Shown piece after piece: positions 55,876 through 64,000 of a stretch of 64,000 nucleotides of DNA. A program made the position numbers and the translations under genes. Location of the stretch: contig CACEDU010000001.1 in the NCBI GenBank assembly GCA_902558435.1, forward strand, positions 186,001-250,000, given 5' to 3'. This DNA comes from an uncultured Pelagibacteraceae bacterium. GTDB lineage: Bacteria > Pseudomonadota > Alphaproteobacteria > Pelagibacterales > Pelagibacteraceae. Each line of letters starts with the position of its first letter. Within the stretch, counting starts at the first letter, position 1. Below the pieces are notes generated by a model. That model saw only the letters and a program-made list of their open reading frames with translations. It did no database searches and was not told where the DNA came from.

Positions 55876-56520
55876 ATGAGTAAAATTTTTCCAAAATTAC
55901 ACAATCAAGGATACAAGTTTATTGTTATTTTTGCAATTGCAACTGTAATTCTTTATTTGATAAATGGTTTTTTTGGTTTTGTCGGTTTAGTATTAACTAT
56001 TTGGTGTTACTATTTTTTTAGAGATCCTGAGAGAACATCTATTGGAGATGATAATTATCTTACAAGTCCTGCAGATGGAGTTGTGTTACAAGTGATGGAC
56101 ACAAATGGCCCAAAAGAACTTGGCTTAGAAAATAAAAAGATGAAAAAGGTAAGTATATTTATGGACGTATTTGACTGTCACGTAAATAGATCTCCTTGTT
56201 CTGGGGCAATATCAGAGATACTTTATAAACCTGGGAAGTTTTTTAATGCATCATTAGATAAAGCAAGTGAAGATAATGAGAGAAATTATTATAGAATTAA
56301 AAATTCTAACGGAGAAGAAATTATTGTAGTCCAAATAGCTGGATTAGTTGCTAGAAGAATTGTAACCGAAGTTTCCAAAGATGAACTTGTAGAGCAAGGT
56401 TCAAGAATAGGTATGATTAGATTTGGGAGTAGGGCAGATATGTATTTTGAAAATTACTCTCCCTTAGTTAAGGTTGATCAAAAGACTATAGCTGGCGAAA
56501 CTTTAATTGCAAAAAAATAA
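55876..56520 (+). CDS. psd: Phosphatidylserine decarboxylase Psd
   Basis: Psd makes phosphatidylethanolamine. The 214-residue protein is the short, alphaproteobacterial type with one or two N-terminal membrane helices, a conserved FMDVFDCHVNRSP block, and the self-cleavage site Gly-Ser in IRFGSRADM, where the serine becomes the pyruvoyl group. It is followed immediately by pssA, which supplies its substrate; the two make a PE operon. Confidence 0.95.
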   Translation: MSKIFPKLHNQGYKFIVIFAIATVILYLINGFFGFVGLVLTIWCYYFFRDPERTSIGDDNYLTSPADGVVLQVMDTNGPKELGLENKKMKKVSIFMDVFDCHVNRSPCSGAISEILYKPGKFFNASLDKASEDNERNYYRIKNSNGEEIIVVQIAGLVARRIVTEVSKDELVEQGSRIGMIRFGSRADMYFENYSPLVKVDQKTIAGETLIAKK

Positions 56521-56524
56521 TCTA

Positions 56525-57322
56525 ATGAAGTTACAAGATAAAAATATTAAATTAGTTTCAAATAAAAAAACTAGAGTAATTTTACCAAATATTCTTACAC
56601 TTGTTGGTGTGTGTATTGGACTAACGTCAATAAAATTTGCGTTTGACGGTAAATTCGAGTTATCAATTATTGCTGTAATAGTTGCCGCGATAATTGATGG
56701 GTTAGATGGAAGAATTGCAAGATTGATTAAAGGTACCTCTAAAGTAGGTAAAGAACTAGACTCCTTAACTGATGTGATAAGTTTTGGTGTTGCCCCAGCA
56801 TTTATAATGTATTTTTGGGCTCTATCAGAAACAGGTAGAGTAGGCTGGTTGATTTCATTGATTTATGTAGTTTGTGTTGCACTTAGACTTGCAAGATTTA
56901 ATGTTTCATCAAACGAAGAAAGTTCTTGGAAAGATAATTTTTTTGAAGGCATTCCTTCACCAGCTGGCGGAATTCTAGTTTTAATGCCGTTAGTTTTAAG
57001 TATAAGCGAATTTAAGTTTTTAAACTTGAATTATCAATTTGTCGTCCCAATTATGTTTATTTTTGTTTCAATACTATTAATAAGCAAAATACCAACTTAT
57101 TCGTTTAAAAGGATTGTTGTACCAAGAAGTGCATCAATATTTTTGTTATTCGGAATAATCTTATATTTTGGCTTAATTCTCGTTTATACTTTTAATGCAA
57201 TAATTATTTCAGGATTAATTTATATGTTGATGGTACCGATAAGTTCAATGCATTATCTTATGATTAAAAAAAATGAAAAAATTATCACAAATGATACTGA
57301 TCATCATGAAGATGTCTTATAA
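56525..57322 (+). CDS. pssA: CDP-diacylglycerol--serine O-phosphatidyltransferase PssA
   Basis: PssA makes phosphatidylserine from CDP-diacylglycerol and serine. The 265-residue membrane protein has the CDP-alcohol phosphotransferase motif: DGRIAR, then eight residues, G, three residues, D, three residues, D (from residue about 50 to 75), followed by several membrane helices. A TTG at 56507 in frame would overlap psd, but the ATG at 56525 is more likely, 4 bases after the psd stop. Confidence 0.95.
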   Translation: MKLQDKNIKLVSNKKTRVILPNILTLVGVCIGLTSIKFAFDGKFELSIIAVIVAAIIDGLDGRIARLIKGTSKVGKELDSLTDVISFGVAPAFIMYFWALSETGRVGWLISLIYVVCVALRLARFNVSSNEESSWKDNFFEGIPSPAGGILVLMPLVLSISEFKFLNLNYQFVVPIMFIFVSILLISKIPTYSFKRIVVPRSASIFLLFGIILYFGLILVYTFNAIIISGLIYMLMVPISSMHYLMIKKNEKIITNDTDHHEDVL

Positions 57323-58222
57323 ATGAAGGAAAACACAATAATTTCCTTAGCCGACTCAAATTATTTTAATCTTTTAAATGAATTAATAGACTCAATTAAC
57401 AGATTTGAGCAAAGTAAAGATATAGATATATGCATAATGGATGCTGGATTAACTGAAGAGCAGATAAAAGTTTTAGAAAAAAAGGTCTTTAAAATTAAAA
57501 AGGCAGAGTGGGATATAGAAGTTCCAAATTTTAAGATTAAAGGAAGAGAATGGTTGAAGAGTCAGGTATCCAGAGCGTTTTTACCTAAATATTTTCCAGG
57601 TTATAAAAAATACTTGTGGATAGATGCGGATGCTTGGGTTAATTCATGGTACGCAATTGATCTTTATTTAAGAGGATGTGAAAATAAAAAATTAGCAATA
57701 GCAACATCCGCTGACAGGTCATATGGAAGAGTTTTAAGAGCAGAATGGGTGATAGGAAGTTTCGCAAGAATAAAATCACAAAATTATAAGCATGCTAAAT
57801 CATCTGGATTTTCGGAAAAAGTTTCAAGAGAAGTAGCTCTTAAACCTCATTTAAATATTGGATTATTTTGTTTAGAAGAAAATGCGCCTCATTGGGAAGT
57901 TTGGCAAAAAAATTTGAGAAAAGCATTGTCGTCAGGAAAGATTTGGGGTTCTGAACAAATAGCAATGAATATAACTATATATTCTGATAATCTTGGTGTT
58001 GAAATTTTGCCAGCCTATTGCAATTGGACACTTATTGAAGCAATAAGATTTGATAAAAAACAAAATACTTTTGTTGAACCATATTTACCAAATCATGAAA
58101 TAGGAATTATTCACTTAGCTGGAAAGAACAATGATAATATTAGAAATGATAAAAATTATATTTCTAAAATTAAAACACTAGATGGCGATATAATTGAAAA
58201 ATCATTGAGATTTGAGAACTAA
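57323..58222 (+). CDS. GT8-like glycosyltransferase
   Basis: This 299-residue protein begins with IISLADSNYFNLLNELIDSI and carries a DxD motif at 101-103 (YLWIDADAWV), then LNIGLFCL and LPAYCNWT, as in GT8-like retaining transferases with a GT-A fold. No transmembrane helix is visible. It starts at the base following the pssA stop and ends at the base before rlmE, so it is co-transcribed with phospholipid genes. The acceptor is unknown; a surface sugar or glycolipid is plausible, since SAR11 is known to make glycolipids, but that is inference. Confidence 0.62.
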   Translation: MKENTIISLADSNYFNLLNELIDSINRFEQSKDIDICIMDAGLTEEQIKVLEKKVFKIKKAEWDIEVPNFKIKGREWLKSQVSRAFLPKYFPGYKKYLWIDADAWVNSWYAIDLYLRGCENKKLAIATSADRSYGRVLRAEWVIGSFARIKSQNYKHAKSSGFSEKVSREVALKPHLNIGLFCLEENAPHWEVWQKNLRKALSSGKIWGSEQIAMNITIYSDNLGVEILPAYCNWTLIEAIRFDKKQNTFVEPYLPNHEIGIIHLAGKNNDNIRNDKNYISKIKTLDGDIIEKSLRFEN

Positions 58223-58834
58223 TTGAAAAAAAATAAATTTTCTAAAAATTGGATTATTAAACAAAAAAGAGATATTTACGTAAAAAAATCAAAATTAGAA
58301 GGATATAGATCAAGAGCTGTTTATAAATTACAAGAAATTAATGAAAAATTTAATATAATAAAAAATAACACCTTAGTTGTCGATCTAGGTGCTGCTCCTG
58401 GAAGTTGGTCACAGTATATATCAAGAAATTATAAAAGTTCTAAAATTATTTCAATAGATTTGAAAGATATAGAGCCTATTAAAAATTTAATTCATATTAA
58501 AGGAGACTTTACAGAAGATGATCAAAAAATTAAAATACAAAATTATTTTGGAAAAAAAGTAGATCTCATAATTTCTGATATGGCTGTAAATACCACAGGC
58601 AATAAAAGTGTGGATTCTCTTGTAACAGGTGAATTATGCATAGAAGCAATGAATTTTGCTGTTGAATTACTAAATGAGAAGGGAAGTTTTATTTCTAAAA
58701 TTTTTATGGGGTCATCTTTTAACGAGATTGTCGCATTTGGTAAAAAAACATTTAAACAAGTGGATATTTTTAAGCCTCCCTCTAGTAGAAAAGATTCAAA
58801 GGAAAATTTTATAATTTGCAGAAATTTAAGATAG
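58223..58834 (+). CDS. rlmE: 23S rRNA (uridine-2552-2'-O)-methyltransferase RlmE
   Basis: RlmE (RrmJ/FtsJ) methylates U2552 of 23S rRNA in late 50S assembly. The 203-residue protein has YRSRAVYKLQEI, the SAM site VDLGAAPGSWSQ, and the catalytic lysine in SFISKIF, with DMAVNTTG in the middle. The start codon appears to be TTG at 58223, since conserved sequence begins at once and no in-frame ATG precedes it. It begins at the base after the GT8-like gene stop. Confidence 0.93.
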   Translation: MKKNKFSKNWIIKQKRDIYVKKSKLEGYRSRAVYKLQEINEKFNIIKNNTLVVDLGAAPGSWSQYISRNYKSSKIISIDLKDIEPIKNLIHIKGDFTEDDQKIKIQNYFGKKVDLIISDMAVNTTGNKSVDSLVTGELCIEAMNFAVELLNEKGSFISKIFMGSSFNEIVAFGKKTFKQVDIFKPPSSRKDSKENFIICRNLR

Positions 58835-58873
58835 TTTGGCTTTTATTTTTTTAAGAATCATTTATATAAGGAC

Positions 58874-59938
58874 ATGGATACTATCAAAGAGGCTCTAACA
58901 TTTGATGATGTTACATTAGCTCCAAATTACTCTGAAATTTTACCAAATAAAGTAAACACATCAACAAATCTAACAAAAAACCTAAGTATAAGAATACCCC
59001 TTTTATCATCTGCAATGGATACCGTAACAGAATCATCAATGAGTATTGCTATGGCAAAAGCTGGTGGATTAGGAATTATCCATAGAAATCTAAATATTAA
59101 TGATCAAATCAAAGAAATAAGAAAAGTAAAATCAAAAAAATACATGGTAGGAGCAGCAGTTGGGGCAAGTGAAAAAGAATTTAAAAGAGCAGAGAAAATA
59201 CTAAAAGAAAACATAGATATAATTGTAGTAGATACAGCTCATGGACATACAAAAAAAGTTGGAAATATAATAAACAAAATCAAGAAAATAAGACCAAAGG
59301 GAACAGCAATTTGTGCTGGAAATATAGCCACAGCTGAAGCTGCAAAATTTCTAGTTAGACTTGGTGTTGATATAATCAAAGTAGGAATAGGTCCTGGATC
59401 TATTTGTACAACAAGACTTGTTGCAGGAATAGGAGTTCCTCAATTGAGTGCAATTTTAGATGTTAAAAAGGGAATAGGGAAAAGCAAAATAAAATTGATT
59501 GCTGATGGGGGTATAAAATTCTCTGGAGATATTGCAAAAGCATTAGCTGCGGGTGCGGATGCTGTTATGATAGGATCATTATTTGCAGGAACTGATGAAG
59601 CACCGGGTAAAAAAATAAAAAAAAATGGTAAATTGTATAAATATTTTAGAGGTATGGGATCGATAGGAGCAATGAATAAAGGGTCAGCAGATCGATATTT
59701 TCAATCTAAACAGAAAGATACTTCAAAATATGTGGCTGAAGGAGTAGAGGGATACATTAAATACAAAGGTAGAGTTGATAAAATAATTTATAACTTAGTT
59801 GGAGGTTTAAAATCCTCCATGGGTTACTTGGGGGCTAAGAAAGTAATTGATTTAAGGAAAAAACCAAAATTTGTGAAAATTACTAAAGCAGGTTTTTATG
59901 AAAGTATGGTACATAACATAGATCTAGTAAAAAAGTAA
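58874..59938 (+). CDS. guaB: IMP dehydrogenase lacking the CBS (Bateman) module
   Basis: GuaB converts IMP to XMP, the committed step of GMP synthesis. The 354-residue protein has [34 protein letters not shown], the catalytic cysteine at 178 ([11 protein letters not shown]), [10 protein letters not shown] and the flap region [17 protein letters not shown] with the Arg-Tyr pair. Normal GuaB is about 490 residues; the inserted CBS pair would fall near residues 83-88, where the chain passes directly from IRKVKS to [11 protein letters not shown] reductase has a similar length, but the RYFQ flap and VAEGVEG sequence fit IMPDH. It is 2 bases from the TPR-like gene. Confidence 0.92.
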   Translation: MDTIKEALTFDDVTLAPNYSEILPNKVNTSTNLTKNLSIRIPLLSSAMDTVTESSMSIAMAKAGGLGIIHRNLNINDQIKEIRKVKSKKYMVGAAVGASEKEFKRAEKILKENIDIIVVDTAHGHTKKVGNIINKIKKIRPKGTAICAGNIATAEAAKFLVRLGVDIIKVGIGPGSICTTRLVAGIGVPQLSAILDVKKGIGKSKIKLIADGGIKFSGDIAKALAAGADAVMIGSLFAGTDEAPGKKIKKNGKLYKYFRGMGSIGAMNKGSADRYFQSKQKDTSKYVAEGVEGYIKYKGRVDKIIYNLVGGLKSSMGYLGAKKVIDLRKKPKFVKITKAGFYESMVHNIDLVKK

Positions 59939-59940
59939 TT

Positions 59941-60369
59941 ATGAAAAATTTAATTTTAATAATAGCTTTCTCTTTATTCACTATGATGGCAAAAGCAGAA
60001 AAAAATAATTTTTTCATGGATGCTAAAGATTTATTTGATAATAAAAAATACGAGGAATCTAAGTTTTTGTTTTATAGAAATATAGTCTATAACCCAAAGG
60101 ATGCACCGTCTTACCTCTATTTAGCTAAAATTTTCAAAATTGAAGAAGATAAAAGACAAGAGGAAAAAAATATAAAAACTACTTTGCTCTTAGATCCAAA
60201 AAATGAAGAGGCAATGTACCTATTAATAGACATGGAATTAGAAAGATCGAATTTTTCAAAAGCAGATGAGTTAAGTAAAGATTTTAAAAAAATTTGTGTA
60301 AAAATATGTGCAAAAATTACTTCAATTGAAAGCCGTTTAAAAGATTTTGAAAGAAAAGATGCATCTTGA
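59941..60369 (+). CDS. Small exported TPR-like protein
   Basis: The 142-residue protein begins with a signal peptide ([19 protein letters not shown]) and then has three TPR-like helical pairs, for example [38 protein letters not shown] and [22 protein letters not shown]. It contains two cysteines near the end (KICVKICAK). No enzymatic motif is visible; binding of an envelope protein is plausible. It lies 2 bases after guaB and overlaps guaA, so it is co-transcribed with purine genes for reasons that are not evident. Confidence 0.65.
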   Translation: MKNLILIIAFSLFTMMAKAEKNNFFMDAKDLFDNKKYEESKFLFYRNIVYNPKDAPSYLYLAKIFKIEEDKRQEEKNIKTTLLLDPKNEEAMYLLIDMELERSNFSKADELSKDFKKICVKICAKITSIESRLKDFERKDAS

Positions 60370-61921
60370 AGACACTCTTAATAAAATATTAATTGTTGAC
60401 TTTGGTTCTCAATTTACACAATTAATAGCACGTAAAATAAGAGAACTCGGCATTTATTGTGAAATTATCAGCCATAAATCAATAGAAAAACGTAAAAACT
60501 TCAACAAAAATATCAAGGGTATAGTCTTATCAGGTGGACCTTTAAATGTTTACGAAAATAAAAAAGTAAAATTTAATCATAATCTTTTAAAACTTGAAAT
60601 ACCTATATTGGGAATATGTTTTGGGCACCAAATTATTTCAAAAGTAATGGGTGGAAAAGTAAAAAGTTCTAAATTTAGAGAGTTCGGACTAGCTGAAGTA
60701 ACAGAGATAAAAAAAAGCAAATTAACAAAAAATTTTTTTTCTAATAAAAAAAATAATGTTTGGATGAGTCATGCAGATCAAGTAACAAAATTACCAAAAA
60801 ATTTTAGTGTAATTGCAAAAAGTAATAATTCTAAATTGTGTATTATTCAAAATAATAAAAAAAATATTTTTGGAATCCAATTTCATCCAGAAGTAAGTCA
60901 TACCAACAAAGGAAAAGTAATACTTAGAAATTTTATATTTTCTATATGTAAATTAACTAAAAATTGGTCTGCTAGTGATCAGAAAAAAAAATTAATTAGT
61001 GAGGTAAAAGAAGTTGTGGGAAATTCAAAAGTCATTTGTGCATTATCTGGCGGTGTAGATAGTAGTGTAGTTGCAAAATTGTTATCAAATGCAATAGGAA
61101 AAAATTTGACATGTATTTTTGTCAATACAGGCTTACTCAGAAAAAATGAGGAAAAACAAGTTGTTAATACATTTAAGAAACGTTTTAAAATTAATTTAAT
61201 TTATGTGAATGCTGAAAATCTATTTTTATCAAAATTAAAAAATATTTCTGATCCAGAAAGAAAAAGAAAAATTATTGGAAATTTATTTATAAAAATATTT
61301 GAAAAATATGCAAAAAAAATTAAAAAAGTAAAATTTTTAGCCCAAGGAACTCTCTATCCAGATTTAATCGAAAGCAAATCTGTTACAGGAAGCAAAACTT
61401 CAAAAATAAAATCACATCACAATGTTGGAGGTTTACCAAAAAAAATGAATCTTAAATTAGTAGAACCTCTAAAATATCTCTTTAAAGACGAAGTTAGAAA
61501 GTTAGGATTTGAAATTGGATTGAACAAAGAGATTGTTTCCCGACATCCATTTCCTGGACCTGGTCTTGCAATTAGAATGCCTGGTAATATATCTAAAGAA
61601 AAAATCAAAATTTTAAAAGAAGCAGATAATTATTTTATAAAATCGTTAAAGGATAATAATTTGTATGACAAAATCTGGCAAGCATATGCTGCTTTACTCC
61701 CAGTAAAAACGGTAGGAGTTATGGGTGATAATAGAACCTATGAATACGTTTGTTTACTGAGAGCAATTACATCTGAAGATGGTATGACCGCAGATTTTTT
61801 TCAATTTAACAAAACTTTTATGCAATCAGTATCTAACCAAATTATAAATAATATAAGAGGAATAAATAGAGTTGTTTATGACATAACATCTAAGCCTCCA
61901 AGTACTATTGAATTAGAATAA
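60359..61921 (+). CDS. guaA: GMP synthase GuaA
   Basis: GuaA aminates XMP to GMP using glutamine and ATP. The 520-residue protein has an N-terminal class I amidotransferase domain (catalytic Cys in GICFGHQ; His and Glu in FHPEVSH), the PP-loop SGGVDSS, and a C-terminal dimerisation domain ending in [10 protein letters not shown]. An in-frame TTG at 60347 exists; ATG at 60359 is preferred. The start overlaps the TPR-like gene by 11 bases. With guaB upstream it completes the guanine branch. Confidence 0.96.
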   Translation: MHLEDTLNKILIVDFGSQFTQLIARKIRELGIYCEIISHKSIEKRKNFNKNIKGIVLSGGPLNVYENKKVKFNHNLLKLEIPILGICFGHQIISKVMGGKVKSSKFREFGLAEVTEIKKSKLTKNFFSNKKNNVWMSHADQVTKLPKNFSVIAKSNNSKLCIIQNNKKNIFGIQFHPEVSHTNKGKVILRNFIFSICKLTKNWSASDQKKKLISEVKEVVGNSKVICALSGGVDSSVVAKLLSNAIGKNLTCIFVNTGLLRKNEEKQVVNTFKKRFKINLIYVNAENLFLSKLKNISDPERKRKIIGNLFIKIFEKYAKKIKKVKFLAQGTLYPDLIESKSVTGSKTSKIKSHHNVGGLPKKMNLKLVEPLKYLFKDEVRKLGFEIGLNKEIVSRHPFPGPGLAIRMPGNISKEKIKILKEADNYFIKSLKDNNLYDKIWQAYAALLPVKTVGVMGDNRTYEYVCLLRAITSEDGMTADFFQFNKTFMQSVSNQIINNIRGINRVVYDITSKPPSTIELE

Positions 61922-61943
61922 TAAGACTATATAAGTTAATTAT

Positions 61944-62363
61944 ATGAAATATTTACACACAATGATTAGAGTCTCTAACATAGAGGAGTCATTAAGATTT
62001 TTCTGTGAAGGGTTAGGTCTTAAAGAAACAAGAAGAAAAGACAGTGAAAAGGGCAGGTATACTTTAGTATTTCTTGCTGCTCCAGATGATGAGAAAGCTG
62101 AAATAGAATTAACATACAATTGGGATGGAGATAGTTTGGGTGATGGTTCAAGAAACTTTGGACATTTAGCTTACAGAGTTGAAAATATATATGAAACTTG
62201 CCAAAGATTAAAAGACATGGGTTATACAATTAACAGACCACCAAGAGATGGCCATATGGCATTTGTGAGATCTCCAGATAAAATTTCTGTTGAAATACTT
62301 CAAGATGGTTACTTGGAACCAATAGAGCCTTGGAAATCCATGGAAAATACAGGTACTTGGTAA
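61944..62363 (+). CDS. gloA: Lactoylglutathione lyase GloA
   Basis: GloA detoxifies methylglyoxal as its glutathione adduct. The 139-residue protein is a VOC-fold glyoxalase I with metal ligands His 5 (YLHTMIRV), a Glu in the first half (AEIELTYNW), His in FGHLAYRV and Glu in ISVEILQDG. The blocks SLRFFCEGLGL and RSPDKISVEI are typical. It follows guaA by 22 bases and precedes panB by 9. Confidence 0.92.
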   Translation: MKYLHTMIRVSNIEESLRFFCEGLGLKETRRKDSEKGRYTLVFLAAPDDEKAEIELTYNWDGDSLGDGSRNFGHLAYRVENIYETCQRLKDMGYTINRPPRDGHMAFVRSPDKISVEILQDGYLEPIEPWKSMENTGTW

Positions 62364-62372
62364 TAAATATTT

Positions 62373-63152
62373 ATGCCTTCGAAAATAAGCAGGCTTATAT
62401 TAAAAAAAAAAAATAAGTCAAAAATAGTCTGCTTAACAGCCTACTCGAAAAATATTGCTGAAGAAGTTGATAAATACACAGACCTTATACTAGTTGGAGA
62501 TTCTTTGGGTTCTGTTTTGTATAATTTTTATACGACAAGAAAAGTAAATCTATCTATGATGATTGAACATTCCAAAAGTGTAAGAAAAGGAGTAAAAAAA
62601 AGTTTAATGATTGTAGATATGCCATTTAATACTTATAAAAATAAATCGCAGGCGCTAAAAAATTGTAAAAAAGTCATCAAAGAAACTAAATGCGATGGAA
62701 TCAAATTAGAAGGAGGAAGCAAGATCAAAGATATAATTAAACATTTAGTAAAAAATAAAATCTTAGTAATGGGCCACATAGGTATAACACCACAGTCTCA
62801 AAGAGGTAAATTTAGATATAAAGGCAAGAATGAAAAAGAAAAAAAAAATTTATTAAATGATTCAAAAATCTTAGAAGAAGCAGGTGTTTTTGCTATTGTA
62901 CTAGAATGTATTGAGAAAAAACTTTCAAAAGAAATTACTGAGACGATTGAAATTCCTACAATAGGAATTGGCTCATCAAAGTTTTGTGATGGTCAGATTT
63001 TAGTTTTAGACGATTTATTAGGTTTGACTAATAGTAAAATAAAATTCGTTAAGAAATATGCTAATTTTAAAAGTAATATTAGAAATGCAGTTAAAAAATT
63101 TGGGTCAGATGTGAAAAGAGGTTCATATCCATCATTAAAGCATTCTTACTAA
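62373..63152 (+). CDS. panB: 3-methyl-2-oxobutanoate hydroxymethyltransferase PanB
   Basis: PanB makes ketopantoate for pantothenate and coenzyme A. The 259-residue protein has VGDSLGSV (metal Asp), VDMPFNTY, GIKLEGGSK, MGHIGITPQS and PTIGIGSSKFCDGQILVLDDLLG, the usual PanB blocks. The sequence is shorter than some homologues but contains all active-site regions. No panC is adjacent. It overlaps the terC-like gene by 4 bases at the 3' end. Confidence 0.93.
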   Translation: MPSKISRLILKKKNKSKIVCLTAYSKNIAEEVDKYTDLILVGDSLGSVLYNFYTTRKVNLSMMIEHSKSVRKGVKKSLMIVDMPFNTYKNKSQALKNCKKVIKETKCDGIKLEGGSKIKDIIKHLVKNKILVMGHIGITPQSQRGKFRYKGKNEKEKKNLLNDSKILEEAGVFAIVLECIEKKLSKEITETIEIPTIGIGSSKFCDGQILVLDDLLGLTNSKIKFVKKYANFKSNIRNAVKKFGSDVKRGSYPSLKHSY

Positions 63153-63763
63153 AAATACTTTTTAAATTCCTCATTAATTTTTAGAATTTCTAAGTCAACA
63201 AGTCCTCCAATAATAAGCTGTATTGCGAGTATAAGAATAACTGCTATTCCAATATAGACGACCCATAAATGTTTCTGAATATAATTAGCTAAATAAGTGG
63301 CCATAGCACCTGTGAGGACTACAGATAAAATTAAACCAAAAATCATAAACCCAAAGTTACCCTTAGAAGCACCAACAACACCTATAACATTATCAAAACT
63401 AATTGTTATATCTGCGAAAAGGACTTTATACATACCCTTTGCAAATGAAGGTTCTAAGGATTTTTTTGTTGGTGATTTAATTTGTCTCTGAGCTTGTAAA
63501 AGATCTTTTCTAAGATCATTTACTATCCAAATTAAAAGCAAACCTCCAAGAATTTTTATGAAGTAAAATTTGAATAAATAGGTCGCAAATACTGCAAATA
63601 AAACTTTAAAAATTAAAGCTCCGACCACTCCCCAAAATATGATTTTTTTTCTATTCTTTGGGACAAAATTAGCCGCAATTAGACCAATTATTATGGCGTT
63701 ATCAGCTGCTAATATAATATCTATAAAGATAATTTGCAGTAAAATAATGGCTTCTTCGATCAA
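63149..63763 (-). CDS. TerC-family integral membrane protein
   Basis: This 204-residue protein has about seven membrane helices and the two TerC signature acidic sites: ILAADNAIIIG in the first helix and ITISFDNVIGVVG in the middle, which are candidate metal-binding residues. TerC-family members are linked to metal (manganese) export and to metalation of exported proteins; the specific role here is not known. It is convergent with panB and divergent from the last gene of the window. Confidence 0.88.
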   Translation of the reverse strand: MIEEAIILLQIIFIDIILAADNAIIIGLIAANFVPKNRKKIIFWGVVGALIFKVLFAVFATYLFKFYFIKILGGLLLIWIVNDLRKDLLQAQRQIKSPTKKSLEPSFAKGMYKVLFADITISFDNVIGVVGASKGNFGFMIFGLILSVVLTGAMATYLANYIQKHLWVVYIGIAVILILAIQLIIGGLVDLEILKINEEFKKYF

Positions 63764-63796
63764 GATAACAATATAATAGTAACAATTTCAAATTTT

Positions 63797-63826
63797 TCAA
63801 TAAAACATGGAAAAAATTTTTATTGA
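63797..63826. promoter_or_regulatory. Inverted repeat upstream of the TRAP-type gene
   Basis: TCAATAAAA and TTTTATTGA form a perfect 9-bp inverted repeat with a 12-base spacer, within the 115-base divergent spacer. It may be an operator or hairpin. The arms contain few C or G residues, so chance is possible. Confidence 0.28.
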
Positions 63827-63867
63827 TTTAACAAATAATACATAATGAGATGTACTTTTTAAAAATT

Positions 63868-63874
63868 AAGGAGG
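63868..63874 (+). promoter_or_regulatory. Ribosome binding site of the last gene
   Basis: AAGGAGG lies 4 bases before the ATG at 63879, a nearly complete Shine-Dalgarno sequence and one of the strongest in the window. Confidence 0.7.
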
Positions 63875-63878
63875 ATTA

Positions 63879-64000
63879 ATGAAAATTTTAAAAACTTTGT
63901 TTTCTATTTTATTTTCTGTCTTGTTAATAGCAAATGTAAATGCTTCTGAAAAGTGGGATATGGCTTTAGCTTATGGTGCGAGCAACTTTCACTCAGCAAA
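63879..64000 (+). CDS. TRAP-type (DctP-like) substrate-binding protein, N-terminal fragment
   Basis: Only the first 40 codons are in the window. They encode a signal peptide (MKILKTLFSILFSVLLIANVNAS) and the mature start EKWDMALAYGASNFHS. The W-x-M-A and FH pattern is typical of DctP-like solute-binding proteins of TRAP transporters, which are common and highly expressed in SAR11. The strong ribosome binding site agrees with that. The substrate and the rest of the gene are outside the window. Confidence 0.6.
   Translation, partial: MKILKTLFSILFSVLLIANVNASEKWDMALAYGASNFHSA

Overview
The window is a very AT-rich, tightly packed bacterial chromosome segment that looks like a SAR11 (Pelagibacterales, Alphaproteobacteria) genome. 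The reasons are its low GC, arginine written almost only as AGA, one-base to 11-base gene overlaps, a blue-tuned proteorhodopsin followed by ferredoxin and a ferredoxin reductase, and alphaproteobacterial gene orders such as recA-alaS and lpxC-bamD. I see no tRNA, rRNA, CRISPR array, transposase or integrase. No gap exceeds 300 bases.

Region 1 (1-17247) is a division and cell-wall (dcw) cluster: mraZ (5' end missing), ftsZ, rsmH, ftsL, ftsI, a fused murE-murF, mraY, murD, ftsW, murG, murC, murB, ddl, ftsQ, ftsA. It encodes every step from UDP-MurNAc to lipid II plus the septal synthase FtsW-FtsI and the Z-ring core. ftsZ sits between mraZ and rsmH instead of after ftsA, and MurE and MurF are one 948-residue protein. 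lpxC, bamD and ligA follow (17309-21131).

Region 2 (21123-32524) is housekeeping: an M24 aminopeptidase and UvrD (minus), an AsmA-like protein, fumarase, a MazG/PRA-PH-like pyrophosphatase, the folate-binding protein YgfZ, a dihydroorotase-like enzyme lacking one metal-ligand histidine, an SMR transporter and propionyl-CoA synthetase.

Region 3 (32525-35952) is the light and redox module: a leader with two adjacent inverted repeats, proteorhodopsin, a strong terminator, then ferredoxin, ferredoxin-NADP reductase, a GST and a DksA with a reduced zinc finger.

Region 4 (36026-50595) is more accessory: a surface-glycan pair around an unlisted 41-residue membrane protein, a DUF1800/DUF1501 pair, a beta-propeller protein with foreign-looking codon use and a GC-rich repeat-bearing tail, an ornithine-lipid acyltransferase pair, an exported amidohydrolase, umuDC, two GFA-fold proteins, a glycerate-kinase-like protein and a TolC-family protein.

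Region 5 (50704-64000) is housekeeping again: recA, alaS, icd, psd-pssA, a GT8-like protein, rlmE, a guaB without its CBS module, an exported TPR-like protein, guaA, gloA, panB, a TerC-family protein and the start of a TRAP-type binding protein.

The observations I rate highest are a 22-bp element shared by the umuD and recA upstream regions (it fits the alphaproteobacterial LexA box), the moved ftsZ, the structured proteorhodopsin leader and attenuator-like terminator, and the eight convergent gene pairs whose stop codons interlock. I did not find a clearly new multi-gene system such as a defence island. The nearest candidates are the glycan locus with the tiny membrane protein and the proteorhodopsin-ferredoxin-FNR-GST unit.
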